NCBI GenBank assembly: GCA_045616885.1
Contig: JAZLHS010000041.1
Coordinates: forward strand, 1 to 5,995
Source of the DNA: RGIG250 sp045616885
GTDB lineage: Bacteria; Bacillota; Negativicutes; Selenomonadales; Selenomonadaceae
DNA length: 5,995 nt
Direction of reading: 5' to 3'
Part shown: positions 1 through 5,239 of the stretch, piece by piece
Numbering within the stretch: the first letter of the stretch is position 1
How the letters are laid out: each line of letters opens with the position of its first letter
Notes under the pieces: model-generated
The model's database searches: none
What the model saw: only the letters and a program-made list of their open reading frames with translations
What the model was told of the DNA's origin: nothing
Program-made: the position numbers and the translations under genes

Positions 1-923
1 CCGTTGCCGGAGACACCGGCGATGGCGTATATTTCTCCGGCTCGGATGGAGAGGGAGACATCCTTTACCACGGGGAGGCGGTTGCGGTCGGTGACGGTGA
101 GATGCTCTATAGTGAGGACATTTTCACCGAAGACGGGGGGCTTTTTTTCCAGCGTCATTTCTATTTTGTGGCCCACCATGAGGTTTGCCAGCTCCTGAAG
201 GGAAGTGTCGGCTACGGAGTGGACGCCTACCAGCTTGCCTCGGCGCATGATGCCGCAGCGGTCGGCGATGGCTTTTATTTCCTTGAGCTTGTGGGTGACG
301 AGGAAAATGGTTTTGCCGCCGTCCCGGAGGCGGCGGATGATGTCCAGCAGGTATTCTATTTCCTTGGGGGCGAGGACGGCGGTAGGCTCGTCGAAGATGA
401 GGATTTCTGCGTCACGGTAGAGCATTTTCAGGATTTCGGCCCGCTGCTGGACGGCGACGGGCACTTCGTCAATGCGGGCGGTGGGGTCTACCTCGAGACC
501 GTACTCTTTGGAGAGGGCGGCAATTTTCTCGTTGGCGTAGTCTATGTCTACTACGGGAAAAAGACCGGCCACTTTTTTCATAGGTTCGGCACCCATGATG
601 ATGTTTTCGGCGATGGTGAAGTTCTCCACCAGCTTGAAGTGCTGATGAACCATGCCGATGTTCAGGGCGGCGGCTTTGATAGGGGAGTTTATTTGCTCCT
701 TCTTGCCCCGGATAAAGATTTCTCCTTCCTCGGCTTCGTACATGCCGAAGAGGATACTCATGAGGACGCTCTTGCCGGCGCCGTTTTCGCCCAGCAGGGC
801 AAAGATTTCCCCTTTCCTGACGGACAGGTTTATATCGTCGTTGGCAACTATACCCGGAAATCGCTTGGTGATGTGGCGAAATTCCACGATAGCTTCATTG
901 TTTATGTTTTCCTTTTGGCCCAT
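1..923 (-). CDS. ABC transporter ATP-binding protein, two-domain sugar/nucleoside (BmpA/YufO) type, C-terminal part outside window
   Basis: This gene encodes the cytoplasmic ATPase that would power an importer of the simple-sugar/nucleoside class. It starts at the ATG complementary to 921-923, and 307 residues are visible before the window ends. In the first nucleotide-binding domain I read Walker A GENGAGKS at residues 45-52, the Q-loop region MVHQHFKLVENFT, Walker B ILIFDEPTAVL with D178-E179, and the H-loop VTHKL with H211. After a linker a second domain begins (VLTIEHLTVTDRNRLPVVKD), and the window cuts just at its Walker A (AGVSGNG). The DEPTAVL string and tandem domains are typical of the YufO/RbsA group, and the family is about 500 residues long. 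The signature region reads VPVAVQQR (154-161), where relatives usually have S/P-V-G-x-QQR, so the signature glycine is an alanine. Residue 53 after GKS is Val, not the usual Thr. A purine-rich GGCGGTG lies just upstream of the start. Partner permease and binding-protein genes are not in view. The substrate cannot be told. Confidence 0.93.
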   Translation of the reverse strand, partial: MGQKENINNEAIVEFRHITKRFPGIVANDDINLSVRKGEIFALLGENGAGKSVLMSILFGMYEAEEGEIFIRGKKEQINSPIKAAALNIGMVHQHFKLVENFTIAENIIMGAEPMKKVAGLFPVVDIDYANEKIAALSKEYGLEVDPTARIDEVPVAVQQRAEILKMLYRDAEILIFDEPTAVLAPKEIEYLLDIIRRLRDGGKTIFLVTHKLKEIKAIADRCGIMRRGKLVGVHSVADTSLQELANLMVGHKIEMTLEKKPPVFGENVLTIEHLTVTDRNRLPVVKDVSLSIRAGEIYAIAGVSGN

Positions 924-964
924 GATTTCACCGCCTGCTTTGGTTATTCTTGCATTATTATATA

Positions 965-993
965 ATTATATTCTTTTTGCGATGAGACTACAA
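965..993 (-). promoter_or_regulatory. Sigma-A type promoter of the ABC ATPase gene
   Basis: Read on the minus strand, TTGTAG (988-993) and a perfect TATAAT (965-970) are separated by 17 bases. They lie about 40 bases upstream of the ATG at 923. The spacing and hexamers fit a housekeeping promoter. It suggests the ATPase gene can be the first gene of its transcript. Confidence 0.7.
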
Positions 994-1002
994 CAGAATT
1001 GT

Positions 1003-1050
1003 ATGTGTCACCGGGGACTGTGTCACTGGGGACGGTTCTTGCTGACACAT
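1003..1050. repeat. Palindrome-bounded intergenic repeat with two tandem 15-mers
   Basis: The element is bounded by perfect 8-base inverted arms, ATGTGTCA (1003-1010) and TGACACAT (1043-1050). Inside, TGTGTCACCGGGGAC (1004-1018) is followed at once by TGTGTCACTGGGGAC (1019-1033), identical except for one base. It sits between two divergent genes, immediately upstream of the -35 box of the ABC ATPase promoter. The TGTGTCA...GGGGAC...TGACACA layout resembles dispersed intergenic palindromes in Firmicute genomes. Whether it is multicopy in this genome cannot be seen here. Confidence 0.7.
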
Positions 1051-1116
1051 ATTGCGGCAGGGGGCCGGCTGTGGTAGAGTATTGGTCATAAGCAACGACA
1101 ACGGAGGAGAGGTGCA

Positions 1117-1767
1117 ATGTCCTCTATAAAGATAATCGACAGTTCCCGGCGGTTCGGGAAGCGGCGTCATCGCCGCTATACCCGTCTGGCGGTGGTGGCA
1201 TCACTGCTGTTCGCATTCGGATTCCTGCTGCAGTATGTGCTGGCAGCGGAGGACGAGGTGGAGAGCCGGACTGTCCGCCATGCGGTCAATGATGCCCGGA
1301 GCCGGCAGAGCGAGATTTTCGCTGACTGGTACGAGGAGCATCAGGAGCATCTGCGGCAGCTGGACCGGGTGTGGCAGGGCTACATCCTGATACAGCGTCA
1401 GTTTGCGGCAGAGGAAATAGGCGTAGAGACCACCGCCGAGCAGCTACGGAGACTGACCGGGCAGGCGGCGGAGGCAGAGAAGGATATCCGGGAGGCGAAG
1501 CCGCCCATGAGTCTCGATGGCGATGCCTATGACCTGACGGCCATCGTGTATCATCGGACGGCAGACTATGCCAAGGAGCTGCGGCAGATGGTGCGGGAAA
1601 CCGGACGGGCGGCAGATAATTACTGCAAGTCCGAAGATGATGTGCCGCAGGAAATCATGAGCCGAAATCTCCGGGAGATATCGGTGCGGCTGGCACCGAC
1701 GGCGCTGTTTACGGAGAAGGAAATCTCACGGCTGCGTAATCTGTTTATGTCTGAGAGCAGCCAGTAA
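1117..1767 (+). CDS. Unrecognised protein with one N-terminal membrane segment and a helical outer domain
   Basis: I do not recognise this 216-residue protein. Residues 1-23 are strongly basic (RRFGKRRHRR at 11-20). A hydrophobic stretch follows at about 24-43 (LAVVASLLFAFGFLLQYVLA), which by the positive-inside rule should place the rest outside the membrane. The segment could be an anchor or a signal peptide, since VLA-A and LAA-E are possible cleavage points. Residues 45-216 are charged and rich in Glu, Arg, Gln and Ala, probably mostly helical and partly coiled coil. There is a single Cys near residue 170 and no recognisable enzymatic motif. The start is well supported by GGAGGAGAGG (1103-1112) just before the ATG. 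A weak promoter (TTGCGG at 1052-1057, TAGAGT at 1075-1080, 17-base spacer) is possible. No terminator is visible before the next gene. Codon use is GC-rich like that of yigZ and parAB, so it looks resident rather than recently acquired. Confidence 0.8.
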   Translation: MSSIKIIDSSRRFGKRRHRRYTRLAVVASLLFAFGFLLQYVLAAEDEVESRTVRHAVNDARSRQSEIFADWYEEHQEHLRQLDRVWQGYILIQRQFAAEEIGVETTAEQLRRLTGQAAEAEKDIREAKPPMSLDGDAYDLTAIVYHRTADYAKELRQMVRETGRAADNYCKSEDDVPQEIMSRNLREISVRLAPTALFTEKEISRLRNLFMSESSQ

Positions 1768-1769
1768 CA

Positions 1770-1785
1770 GATTAAACGATTAAAC
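1770..1785. repeat. Tandem 8-mer GATTAAAC x2
   Basis: Two exact copies of GATTAAAC lie end to end just after the stop of the membrane protein gene and just before the promoter region of the DUF4258 gene. It is short, so chance is possible, but its position next to a possible operator makes it worth recording. Confidence 0.45.
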
Positions 1786-1791
1786 AGTGGG

Positions 1792-1820
1792 TACAATATT
1801 TTACAATGTTGTTGTATAAT
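1792..1820 (+). promoter_or_regulatory. Promoter and possible operator of the DUF4258-YgiT cassette
   Basis: A perfect -10 box TATAAT lies at 1815-1820, only 11 bases before the DUF4258 start codon. Two further -10-like hexamers TACAAT lie at 1792-1797 and 1802-1807, within the repeated words TACAATATT and TACAATGTT, which are spaced exactly 10 bases apart. An inverted TTGTA occurs at 1812-1816, and ACAATGTTGT (1803-1812) is an imperfect palindrome. No good -35 box matches any of the three. The clustering of phased direct and inverted TACAA words over the -10 region would suit an autoregulatory site, as is common for toxin-antitoxin genes, but the operator role is inference. Confidence 0.5.
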
Positions 1821-1831
1821 GAGGTCGGGTT

Positions 1832-2140
1832 ATGGATATAACTATACTGCGGCAGCTGCTGGAGACAGGATCTATCCGCTGGTCAGCTCATTGTCTTGAA
1901 CGGATGGGCGAGCGTGATATTTCACGGGAAGATGCGAAATCCTGCGTGAGGAACGGAGAAATCATAGAGGATTATCCGGATGACTTCCCCCATCCCAGTT
2001 GTCTGATTTTTGGATATTCTGTCGGGAGGGAGCCTCTGCATGCTGTCGTTGGGACAGACGGAGAATTCCTGTATTTCATTACGGTGTATCACCCGAATAC
2101 GGTTAAATTTATGGAAGACCTAAAGACGAGGAGGCAATAA
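1832..2140 (+). CDS. DUF4258 domain protein, likely toxin-like partner of a YgiT-type protein
   Basis: The 102-residue protein fits the DUF4258 family over its whole length. I see the N-terminal block WSAHCLERMGERDIS (17-31; family form H-A-x-x-R-M-x-E-R), the middle block IIEDYPDDFPHPSCLIFGY (44-62), and the end block PLHAVVGTDGEFLYFITVYHP (68-88). The family is poorly characterised. Small stand-alone members often sit directly before a YgiT/MqsA zinc-finger gene, as here, in the toxin-first order of mqsRA and higBA. A toxin function, possibly on RNA, is inference. The ATG at 1832 is kept because the conserved block starts at residue 16-17. Only a weak GAGG (1821-1824) precedes it, and the perfect -10 box at 1815-1820 would give a transcript with almost no leader. 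GC content is visibly lower than in the flanking genes, suggesting acquisition by transfer. Confidence 0.85.
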   Translation: MDITILRQLLETGSIRWSAHCLERMGERDISREDAKSCVRNGEIIEDYPDDFPHPSCLIFGYSVGREPLHAVVGTDGEFLYFITVYHPNTVKFMEDLKTRRQ

Positions 2141-2141
2141 C

Positions 2142-2369
2142 ATGTGTATGTACTGCAAATGCAAGACCGTAACGCCATCTATCACTACGCATGTCGTTAA
2201 TTATCACGGGTCGGTAATCGTGATAAAGAATGTTCCTTGTGAAGAGTGTGAGCAATGTGGAGAAAAGTATTACACTGATGAAGTTGCGGCAAGGATTGAA
2301 GAGCTGATAAATACAGTAAAGAATCTGATGCAGGAAGTTTCCGTGTTGGATTATCAAAAGGCTGCCTGA
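2142..2369 (+). CDS. YgiT-type zinc finger protein, MqsA-like antitoxin without the HTH domain
   Basis: This 75-residue protein carries two CxxC knuckles, C2-M-Y-C5 and C36-E-Q-C39-G-E, joined by the typical strand-rich stretch VVNYHGSVIVIKNVPCEECEQ. This is the zinc-binding, toxin-contacting half of MqsA/YgiT antitoxins. Extra cysteines occur at positions 7 and 33. The tail (DEVAARIEELINTVKNLMQE) is helical. The helix-turn-helix half of classical MqsA (about 130 residues) is absent, so it should not bind DNA in the MqsA manner. It starts one base after the DUF4258 stop, with GAGGAGG (2128-2134) seven bases before the ATG, so the two genes are co-transcribed and probably translationally coupled. 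A strong terminator follows at once. Antitoxin function is inferred from family and pairing. The gene is AT-rich compared with yigZ and parAB. Confidence 0.85.
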   Translation: MCMYCKCKTVTPSITTHVVNYHGSVIVIKNVPCEECEQCGEKYYTDEVAARIEELINTVKNLMQEVSVLDYQKAA

Positions 2370-2373
2370 TAGT

Positions 2374-2410
2374 ATCTCCCGTTCATTAAAAGATGAGCGG
2401 GAGATTTTTT
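2374..2410 (+). terminator. Intrinsic terminator of the DUF4258-YgiT cassette
   Basis: A 13-pair stem (2374-2386 with 2393-2405, one G-T pair) closes a six-base loop TAAAAG and runs into six T residues (2405-2410). It begins five bases after the YgiT-type stop codon, so it isolates the cassette from yigZ. Confidence 0.92.
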
Positions 2411-2411
2411 G

Positions 2412-2440
2412 TTGCAGGTGAATCTGTTATATGCTAGATT
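2412..2440 (+). promoter_or_regulatory. Promoter of the yigZ-family gene
   Basis: TTGCAG (2412-2417) and TAGATT (2435-2440) are 17 bases apart, and the -10 box is preceded by TGC, giving an extended -10. The expected transcript would carry a leader of about 35 bases. The promoter lies directly after the upstream terminator, so yigZ appears to be a separate transcription unit. Confidence 0.6.
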
Positions 2441-2482
2441 TAATTTAAAATCCATCAGCATGTTTAGAAAATAGAGGATAAT

Positions 2483-3109
2483 ATGTCATACATTACCATA
2501 GCCGCTCCGGTGCGGGCGGAGATAGTCATCAAACGCTCCCGGTTCATCGCCAGTCTTGCTCCGGTGGAGACTGAGGAGGAAGCGAGAGAATTCGTGACGG
2601 CGGTGAAGAAGGAATTTCACGACGCCCGCCACAATCCTTCCGCCTGGATACTGACCCCGGCGGGAGACAAGCAGAAGTCCAGCGACGACGGAGAGCCAGG
2701 CGGCACCGCCGGTCAGCCGATACTGTCGGTGCTGGGGAAGAACGGCCTCACCAATGTGGCCTGCGTGGTGACCCGCTACTTCGGCGGCATCAAGCTGGGG
2801 GCAGCCGGTCTTGTTCGAGCTTACGGCGACACGGCGGTACTGGCCATCAATGAGGCGCAGAAGCTGTCGGTGGGCGAGTACAGCCGCCTTGCGGTGACCT
2901 GCGACTATAATCTCTATGGGACGCTGGAGAATTTCTTCCGGAAGAAGGAGCTGCGGATAACGGATACCGCCTACGCTGCCGATGTGACGGCAGAGCTGCT
3001 CATCGAGCCGGACGGGAAGGAGCCGCTGATGGCGGAGCTGACCGACCTGCTGAATGGACGGATAAGCTTTGAGGATCGGGGGACATCCCAGCTGGCGGTA
3101 CCGATTTAG
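2483..3109 (+). CDS. yigZ: YigZ/YvyE family protein (IMPACT, UPF0029)
   Basis: The protein belongs to the bacterial YigZ/YvyE branch of the IMPACT family, which is usually about 200-215 residues; this one has 208. The N-terminal UPF0029 domain (about 15-120) contains the family marks KRSRFIA (18-24), SSDDGEPGGTAGQPIL (66-81) and VVTRYFGGIKLGAAGLVRAY (95-114). The C-terminal part (about 135-203) has the size and place of the DUF1949 domain. The biochemical role is not settled; eukaryotic IMPACT regulates the Gcn2 kinase, and bacterial members have been linked to nucleic-acid or translation-factor binding folds. The ARHNPSAWI segment has Pro where many relatives have Cys (HNC). The ATG at 2483 has GAGG (2474-2477) in front. 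It is transcribed alone. Its position upstream of parA, instead of the gidB/rsmG gene often found there, is a contextual oddity. Codon use is GC-rich. Confidence 0.95.
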   Translation: MSYITIAAPVRAEIVIKRSRFIASLAPVETEEEAREFVTAVKKEFHDARHNPSAWILTPAGDKQKSSDDGEPGGTAGQPILSVLGKNGLTNVACVVTRYFGGIKLGAAGLVRAYGDTAVLAINEAQKLSVGEYSRLAVTCDYNLYGTLENFFRKKELRITDTAYAADVTAELLIEPDGKEPLMAELTDLLNGRISFEDRGTSQLAVPI

Positions 3110-3125
3110 AAAGCTCTCGTGAATG

Positions 3126-3177
3126 TCCTCCCTGGGGTTCATGGAGGGGAAGCATGCGAAGTATGGTGGAGGGTACG
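3126..3177. repeat. GC-rich structured intergenic repeat, copy A
   Basis: The segment runs CCTCC (3127-3131), GGAGG (3143-3147), then AGCATGCGAAGTATGGTGGAGGG. It therefore has a CCTCC/GGAGG hairpin, a CAT...ATG mini-stem around GCGAAGT, and a closing GGAGGG. The same order of parts occurs in the segment at 5807-5850, so I treat them as two members of one family. It lies about 15 bases after the yigZ stop. There is no T-run, so it is not a standard terminator. Confidence 0.6.
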
Positions 3178-3211
3178 CCTACGCAGAATAGATGAAGTTA
3201 CAGTTAGATGA

Positions 3212-3265
3212 ACCCACCACCGCCTGATGGCGGTTCCCCGCCCTTAGAAAGGGCGGACTGTGGGT
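3212..3265. repeat. Three-way-junction inverted repeat upstream of parA
   Basis: Three nested pairings are exact: an outer stem ACCCAC (3212-3217) with GTGGGT (3260-3265); a first hairpin ACCGCC (3219-3224) with GGCGGT (3229-3234) and loop TGAT; and a second hairpin CCGCCCTT (3238-3245) with AAGGGCGG (3249-3256) and loop AGA. Together they form a compact cloverleaf-like fold in RNA or single-stranded DNA. It lies about 45 bases upstream of the parA -10 box. It could be a dispersed intergenic element, a processing site or a terminator-like barrier after yigZ; no U-tract follows. It is not a tRNA, since there is no anticodon arm or T-loop. Confidence 0.75.
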
Positions 3266-3311
3266 GAGACTGACAAAATTTTCAAATAACTTCCTATGAA
3301 TTACTGATTTG

Positions 3312-3320
3312 TGCTAAAAT
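3312..3320 (+). promoter_or_regulatory. Extended -10 promoter of parA-parB-DUF4446
   Basis: TGCTAAAAT (3312-3320) combines the TG motif with a TAAAAT -10 box, in an AT-rich stretch, about 50 bases before the parA ATG. No convincing -35 box lies 16-18 bases upstream, which extended -10 promoters can tolerate. Confidence 0.5.
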
Positions 3321-3369
3321 AATAAGAATAGTTTTGATTTCATCAAGATGACGGACAGGAAGAAATACC

Positions 3370-4275
3370 ATGGCTCAGACTGACAAAAAAGAGGCGACGA
3401 AGCCCAACAGAAAATCGACAGCGAAGCCGGTAAGCAAAGCTGCCGCTCAAAAGAAAACAGCAAAGAAATCAGTGCGAAAGATTATTGCCATGCCGCAGGT
3501 GCAGGGCTGTCATATTATTGCCATCGTCAACCAGAAGGGCGGCGTCGGCAAGACCACTACGGCGGTGAATCTCGCTTGTGCGCTCGGCCGACTGGGACAG
3601 AAGGTACTGCTCATCGACTGCGACTCTCAGTGCAATGCCACCAGCGGTGCCGGCTTCAGCCATGACAGTGTGAAGGCATCCATCTACGACCTGATGAGCG
3701 GTGATGTGACCTTCGAGGATGCTGTCCTCAATACCCGCTACGATTTCGATCTTATCGCCGGCAGTCGTAATATGGCTGGTGCCGAGGTAGAGCTGGCGAA
3801 GCTGCCGGAGGACGGACGCTTTATCCTCCTGAGAGACAGCATTACCGAGGCCGAGAAAAAGTACAACTTCGTCCTCATCGACTGCCCGCCCTCTCTGGGC
3901 ATGGTAGCGGTAAACGCCCTCACGGCCGCCGATGGTGTGCTGGTACCGCTCCAGTGCGAGTACTATGCGGTAGAGGGTCTATCCCTGCTGGTGCGAACCA
4001 TCAACGATAATGTAAAGAAGTTCCTGAATCCCCGGATAAAGGTAGAGGGTATCCTGCTGACAATGTACGACAGCAGGGCGAAGCTCACTACAGATGTAGC
4101 CGAAGGCGTCCGGGCTCTGTATCCTGATGTGGTGTACGATACAGTCATCCCCCGCTCCGTCCGCATAGCCGAGGCACCCAGCTTCGGGATGCCGGTACTG
4201 GTACATGATCCGTCAAATAAGGGCAGCGAGGCTTATGTCCAGCTGGCCGAGGAGGTTATTAACCGTGGCAAGTAA
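3370..4275 (+). CDS. parA: ParA/Soj chromosome partitioning ATPase with a lysine-rich N-terminal tail
   Basis: ParA is a MinD/ParA-type ATPase that dimerises on ATP, coats the nucleoid and is stimulated by ParB to drive origin segregation. Residues 50-301 form the ATPase. The deviant Walker A is QKGGVGKTTT (55-64) with signature K56 and K61. The A' motif is LIDCDSQCNAT (81-91), and Walker B is VLIDCPPSLG (168-177). The PRSVRIAEAPSFGMPV block and the end SEAYVQLAEEV are also typical. The protein has 301 residues against about 250 for Soj. The extra part is a tail of about 40 residues with 11 Lys and 2 Arg in the first 37, plus many Ala, Thr and Ser. AGGAAG (3357-3362) supports the ATG at 3370, whereas the internal ATG at 3490 has no such site. 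The A' motif has Ser and Cys where Soj has Pro and Gly (DPQGN). The last 11 bases overlap parB. Confidence 0.96.
   Translation: MAQTDKKEATKPNRKSTAKPVSKAAAQKKTAKKSVRKIIAMPQVQGCHIIAIVNQKGGVGKTTTAVNLACALGRLGQKVLLIDCDSQCNATSGAGFSHDSVKASIYDLMSGDVTFEDAVLNTRYDFDLIAGSRNMAGAEVELAKLPEDGRFILLRDSITEAEKKYNFVLIDCPPSLGMVAVNALTAADGVLVPLQCEYYAVEGLSLLVRTINDNVKKFLNPRIKVEGILLTMYDSRAKLTTDVAEGVRALYPDVVYDTVIPRSVRIAEAPSFGMPVLVHDPSNKGSEAYVQLAEEVINRGK
4249..4255 (+). promoter_or_regulatory. Ribosome binding site that sets the parB GTG start
   Basis: GAGGAGG lies inside the parA coding end, nine bases before the GTG at 4265. It identifies this GTG as the parB start in place of the in-frame ATG at 4205, which has no such site and would add 20 residues unlike any ParB N-terminus. 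Confidence 0.85.
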
Positions 4276-5239
4276 GAAACATGGTCTGGGCAAAGGCTTG
4301 GACGCATTGTTCGGCAATAAAAAAGAGGCTGCTCCTCAGACAGTGGAGCAACCAACAGCAGTGGGCACACCGCTGGAAATAGAGCTGGAGAAGATTGTCG
4401 CCGCCAAAGACCAGCCGCGAAAGTCTTTCGATGAGGCGTCCATGAAGGAGCTGGCAGCTTCCGTCATGCTTCACGGCGTTGTCACGCCGGTCATCCTCCG
4501 CAAGCTGGAGGGTGAGGACAAGTATGAGCTGGTCGCCGGCGAACGCCGCTGCCGGGCTGCGAAAATGGCCGGGCTGAAGACCGTGCCGGCAGTCATCAAG
4601 GAGTACGGCGATGCGGAGATGAGCGAAGTCGCGCTCATCGAGAACATTCAGCGCCGTGACCTGTCTCCCATTGAAGAAGCGAGAGCCTATGTGACTCTCA
4701 TGGAGACCTATGGTCTCACTCAGGAAAAGCTGGCTACCAGAGTTGGACGCGGCCGCTCCCTTATCGCAAACCTCGTCCGTCTGCTGGAGCTGCCGGCGGT
4801 CGCCATCGAGGCACTGGAGAACGGCACTATGACCATAGGTAATGCCCGTCCGATTTTGGCGATTGCCAAGGAAGAAAACCGCATTGCCGCAGCGAAGGAA
4901 ATCATGGCAAAGGGATTGTCGGCTCGTGCCGCTGAGGCACTTTGTGCCCGTATCGCCGCTATGGAGAAGAAAGCAGCGGAGCCGCAGCCGGAGAAGAAGA
5001 CCGAGAGCCTTGCCGGAGCGGATGAACTGTTCCTGAAGGAGAGCGAGGACAAGCTGAAGCTCTATCTGGGGACTATCGCGCACATCAAGCTGGGTCAGAA
5101 AAAGAGCCGCATCGAGATAGAGGTCTCATCCCGTGAGGAGCTGGAGCGGGTGCTGGGCATCCTGAGCGAACGCCATGAGAGCGATGTAGAGAGCAAGAAG
5201 GAAGCTCTCCGTGCCGCCAGCCGGAAGTTTACTATCTGA
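4265..5239 (+). CDS. parB: ParB/Spo0J chromosome partitioning protein (GTG start)
   Basis: ParB is the CTP-dependent DNA clamp that loads at parS, spreads, activates the ParA ATPase and helps recruit SMC. Counting from the GTG, the protein has 324 residues. The start region KKHGLGKGLDALF (4-16) is the conserved ParA-stimulating peptide, which settles the start choice. The ParB-N domain (about 37-130) has QPRKSFDE (50-57), the CTP-binding GERRCRAA (92-99) and ENIQRRDLSPIEEA (126-139). A helix-turn-helix follows (LTQEKLATRVGRGRSLIANLVRLLELP, about 151-177, given by range). The usual GHAR motif reads GNAR (192-195). The C-terminal dimerisation domain (about 265-324) includes LGTIAHIKLG, and a Lys/Glu/Ala-rich linker separates it from the core. 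The gene overlaps parA by 11 bases, so the two are translationally coupled. I saw no consensus parS in the window. Confidence 0.96.
   Translation: MASKKHGLGKGLDALFGNKKEAAPQTVEQPTAVGTPLEIELEKIVAAKDQPRKSFDEASMKELAASVMLHGVVTPVILRKLEGEDKYELVAGERRCRAAKMAGLKTVPAVIKEYGDAEMSEVALIENIQRRDLSPIEEARAYVTLMETYGLTQEKLATRVGRGRSLIANLVRLLELPAVAIEALENGTMTIGNARPILAIAKEENRIAAAKEIMAKGLSARAAEALCARIAAMEKKAAEPQPEKKTESLAGADELFLKESEDKLKLYLGTIAHIKLGQKKSRIEIEVSSREELERVLGILSERHESDVESKKEALRAASRKFTI

Noticed and set aside
102..965. Long plus-strand open frame of 287 codons opposite the ABC ATPase
   Set aside because: It is antisense to a clear ATPase with intact motifs, its translation has no recognisable domain, and no ribosome binding site supports it.
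1918..1933. parS-like sequence TATTTCACGGGAAGAT
   Set aside because: It matches the 16-base parS consensus at 11 positions but is not palindromic in the right half and lies in a conserved coding block of the DUF4258 gene; probably chance.
2431..2461. Short inverted repeat ATGCT...AGCAT around the yigZ promoter region
   Set aside because: Arms are only five bases and 21 bases apart; too weak to call an operator or attenuator.
2486..3142. Minus-strand open frame of 218 codons opposite yigZ
   Set aside because: The opposite strand encodes a full-length YigZ family protein with all motifs; the antisense frame is a by-product of GC-rich codon use.
3267..3388. 12-base direct repeat AGACTGACAAAA at 3267-3278 and 3377-3388
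   Set aside because: One copy lies in the parA coding start and the other in the leader region; there is no further symmetry or known site, so coincidence is likely.
4205..4264. ATG at 4205 as the parB start
   Set aside because: It would extend ParB by 20 residues inside parA, has no ribosome binding site, and puts the conserved LGKGLDALF peptide too far from the N-terminus.
4259..5083. Minus-strand open frame of 274 codons opposite parB
   Set aside because: parB is unmistakable on the plus strand, and the antisense translation shows no domain or start signal.
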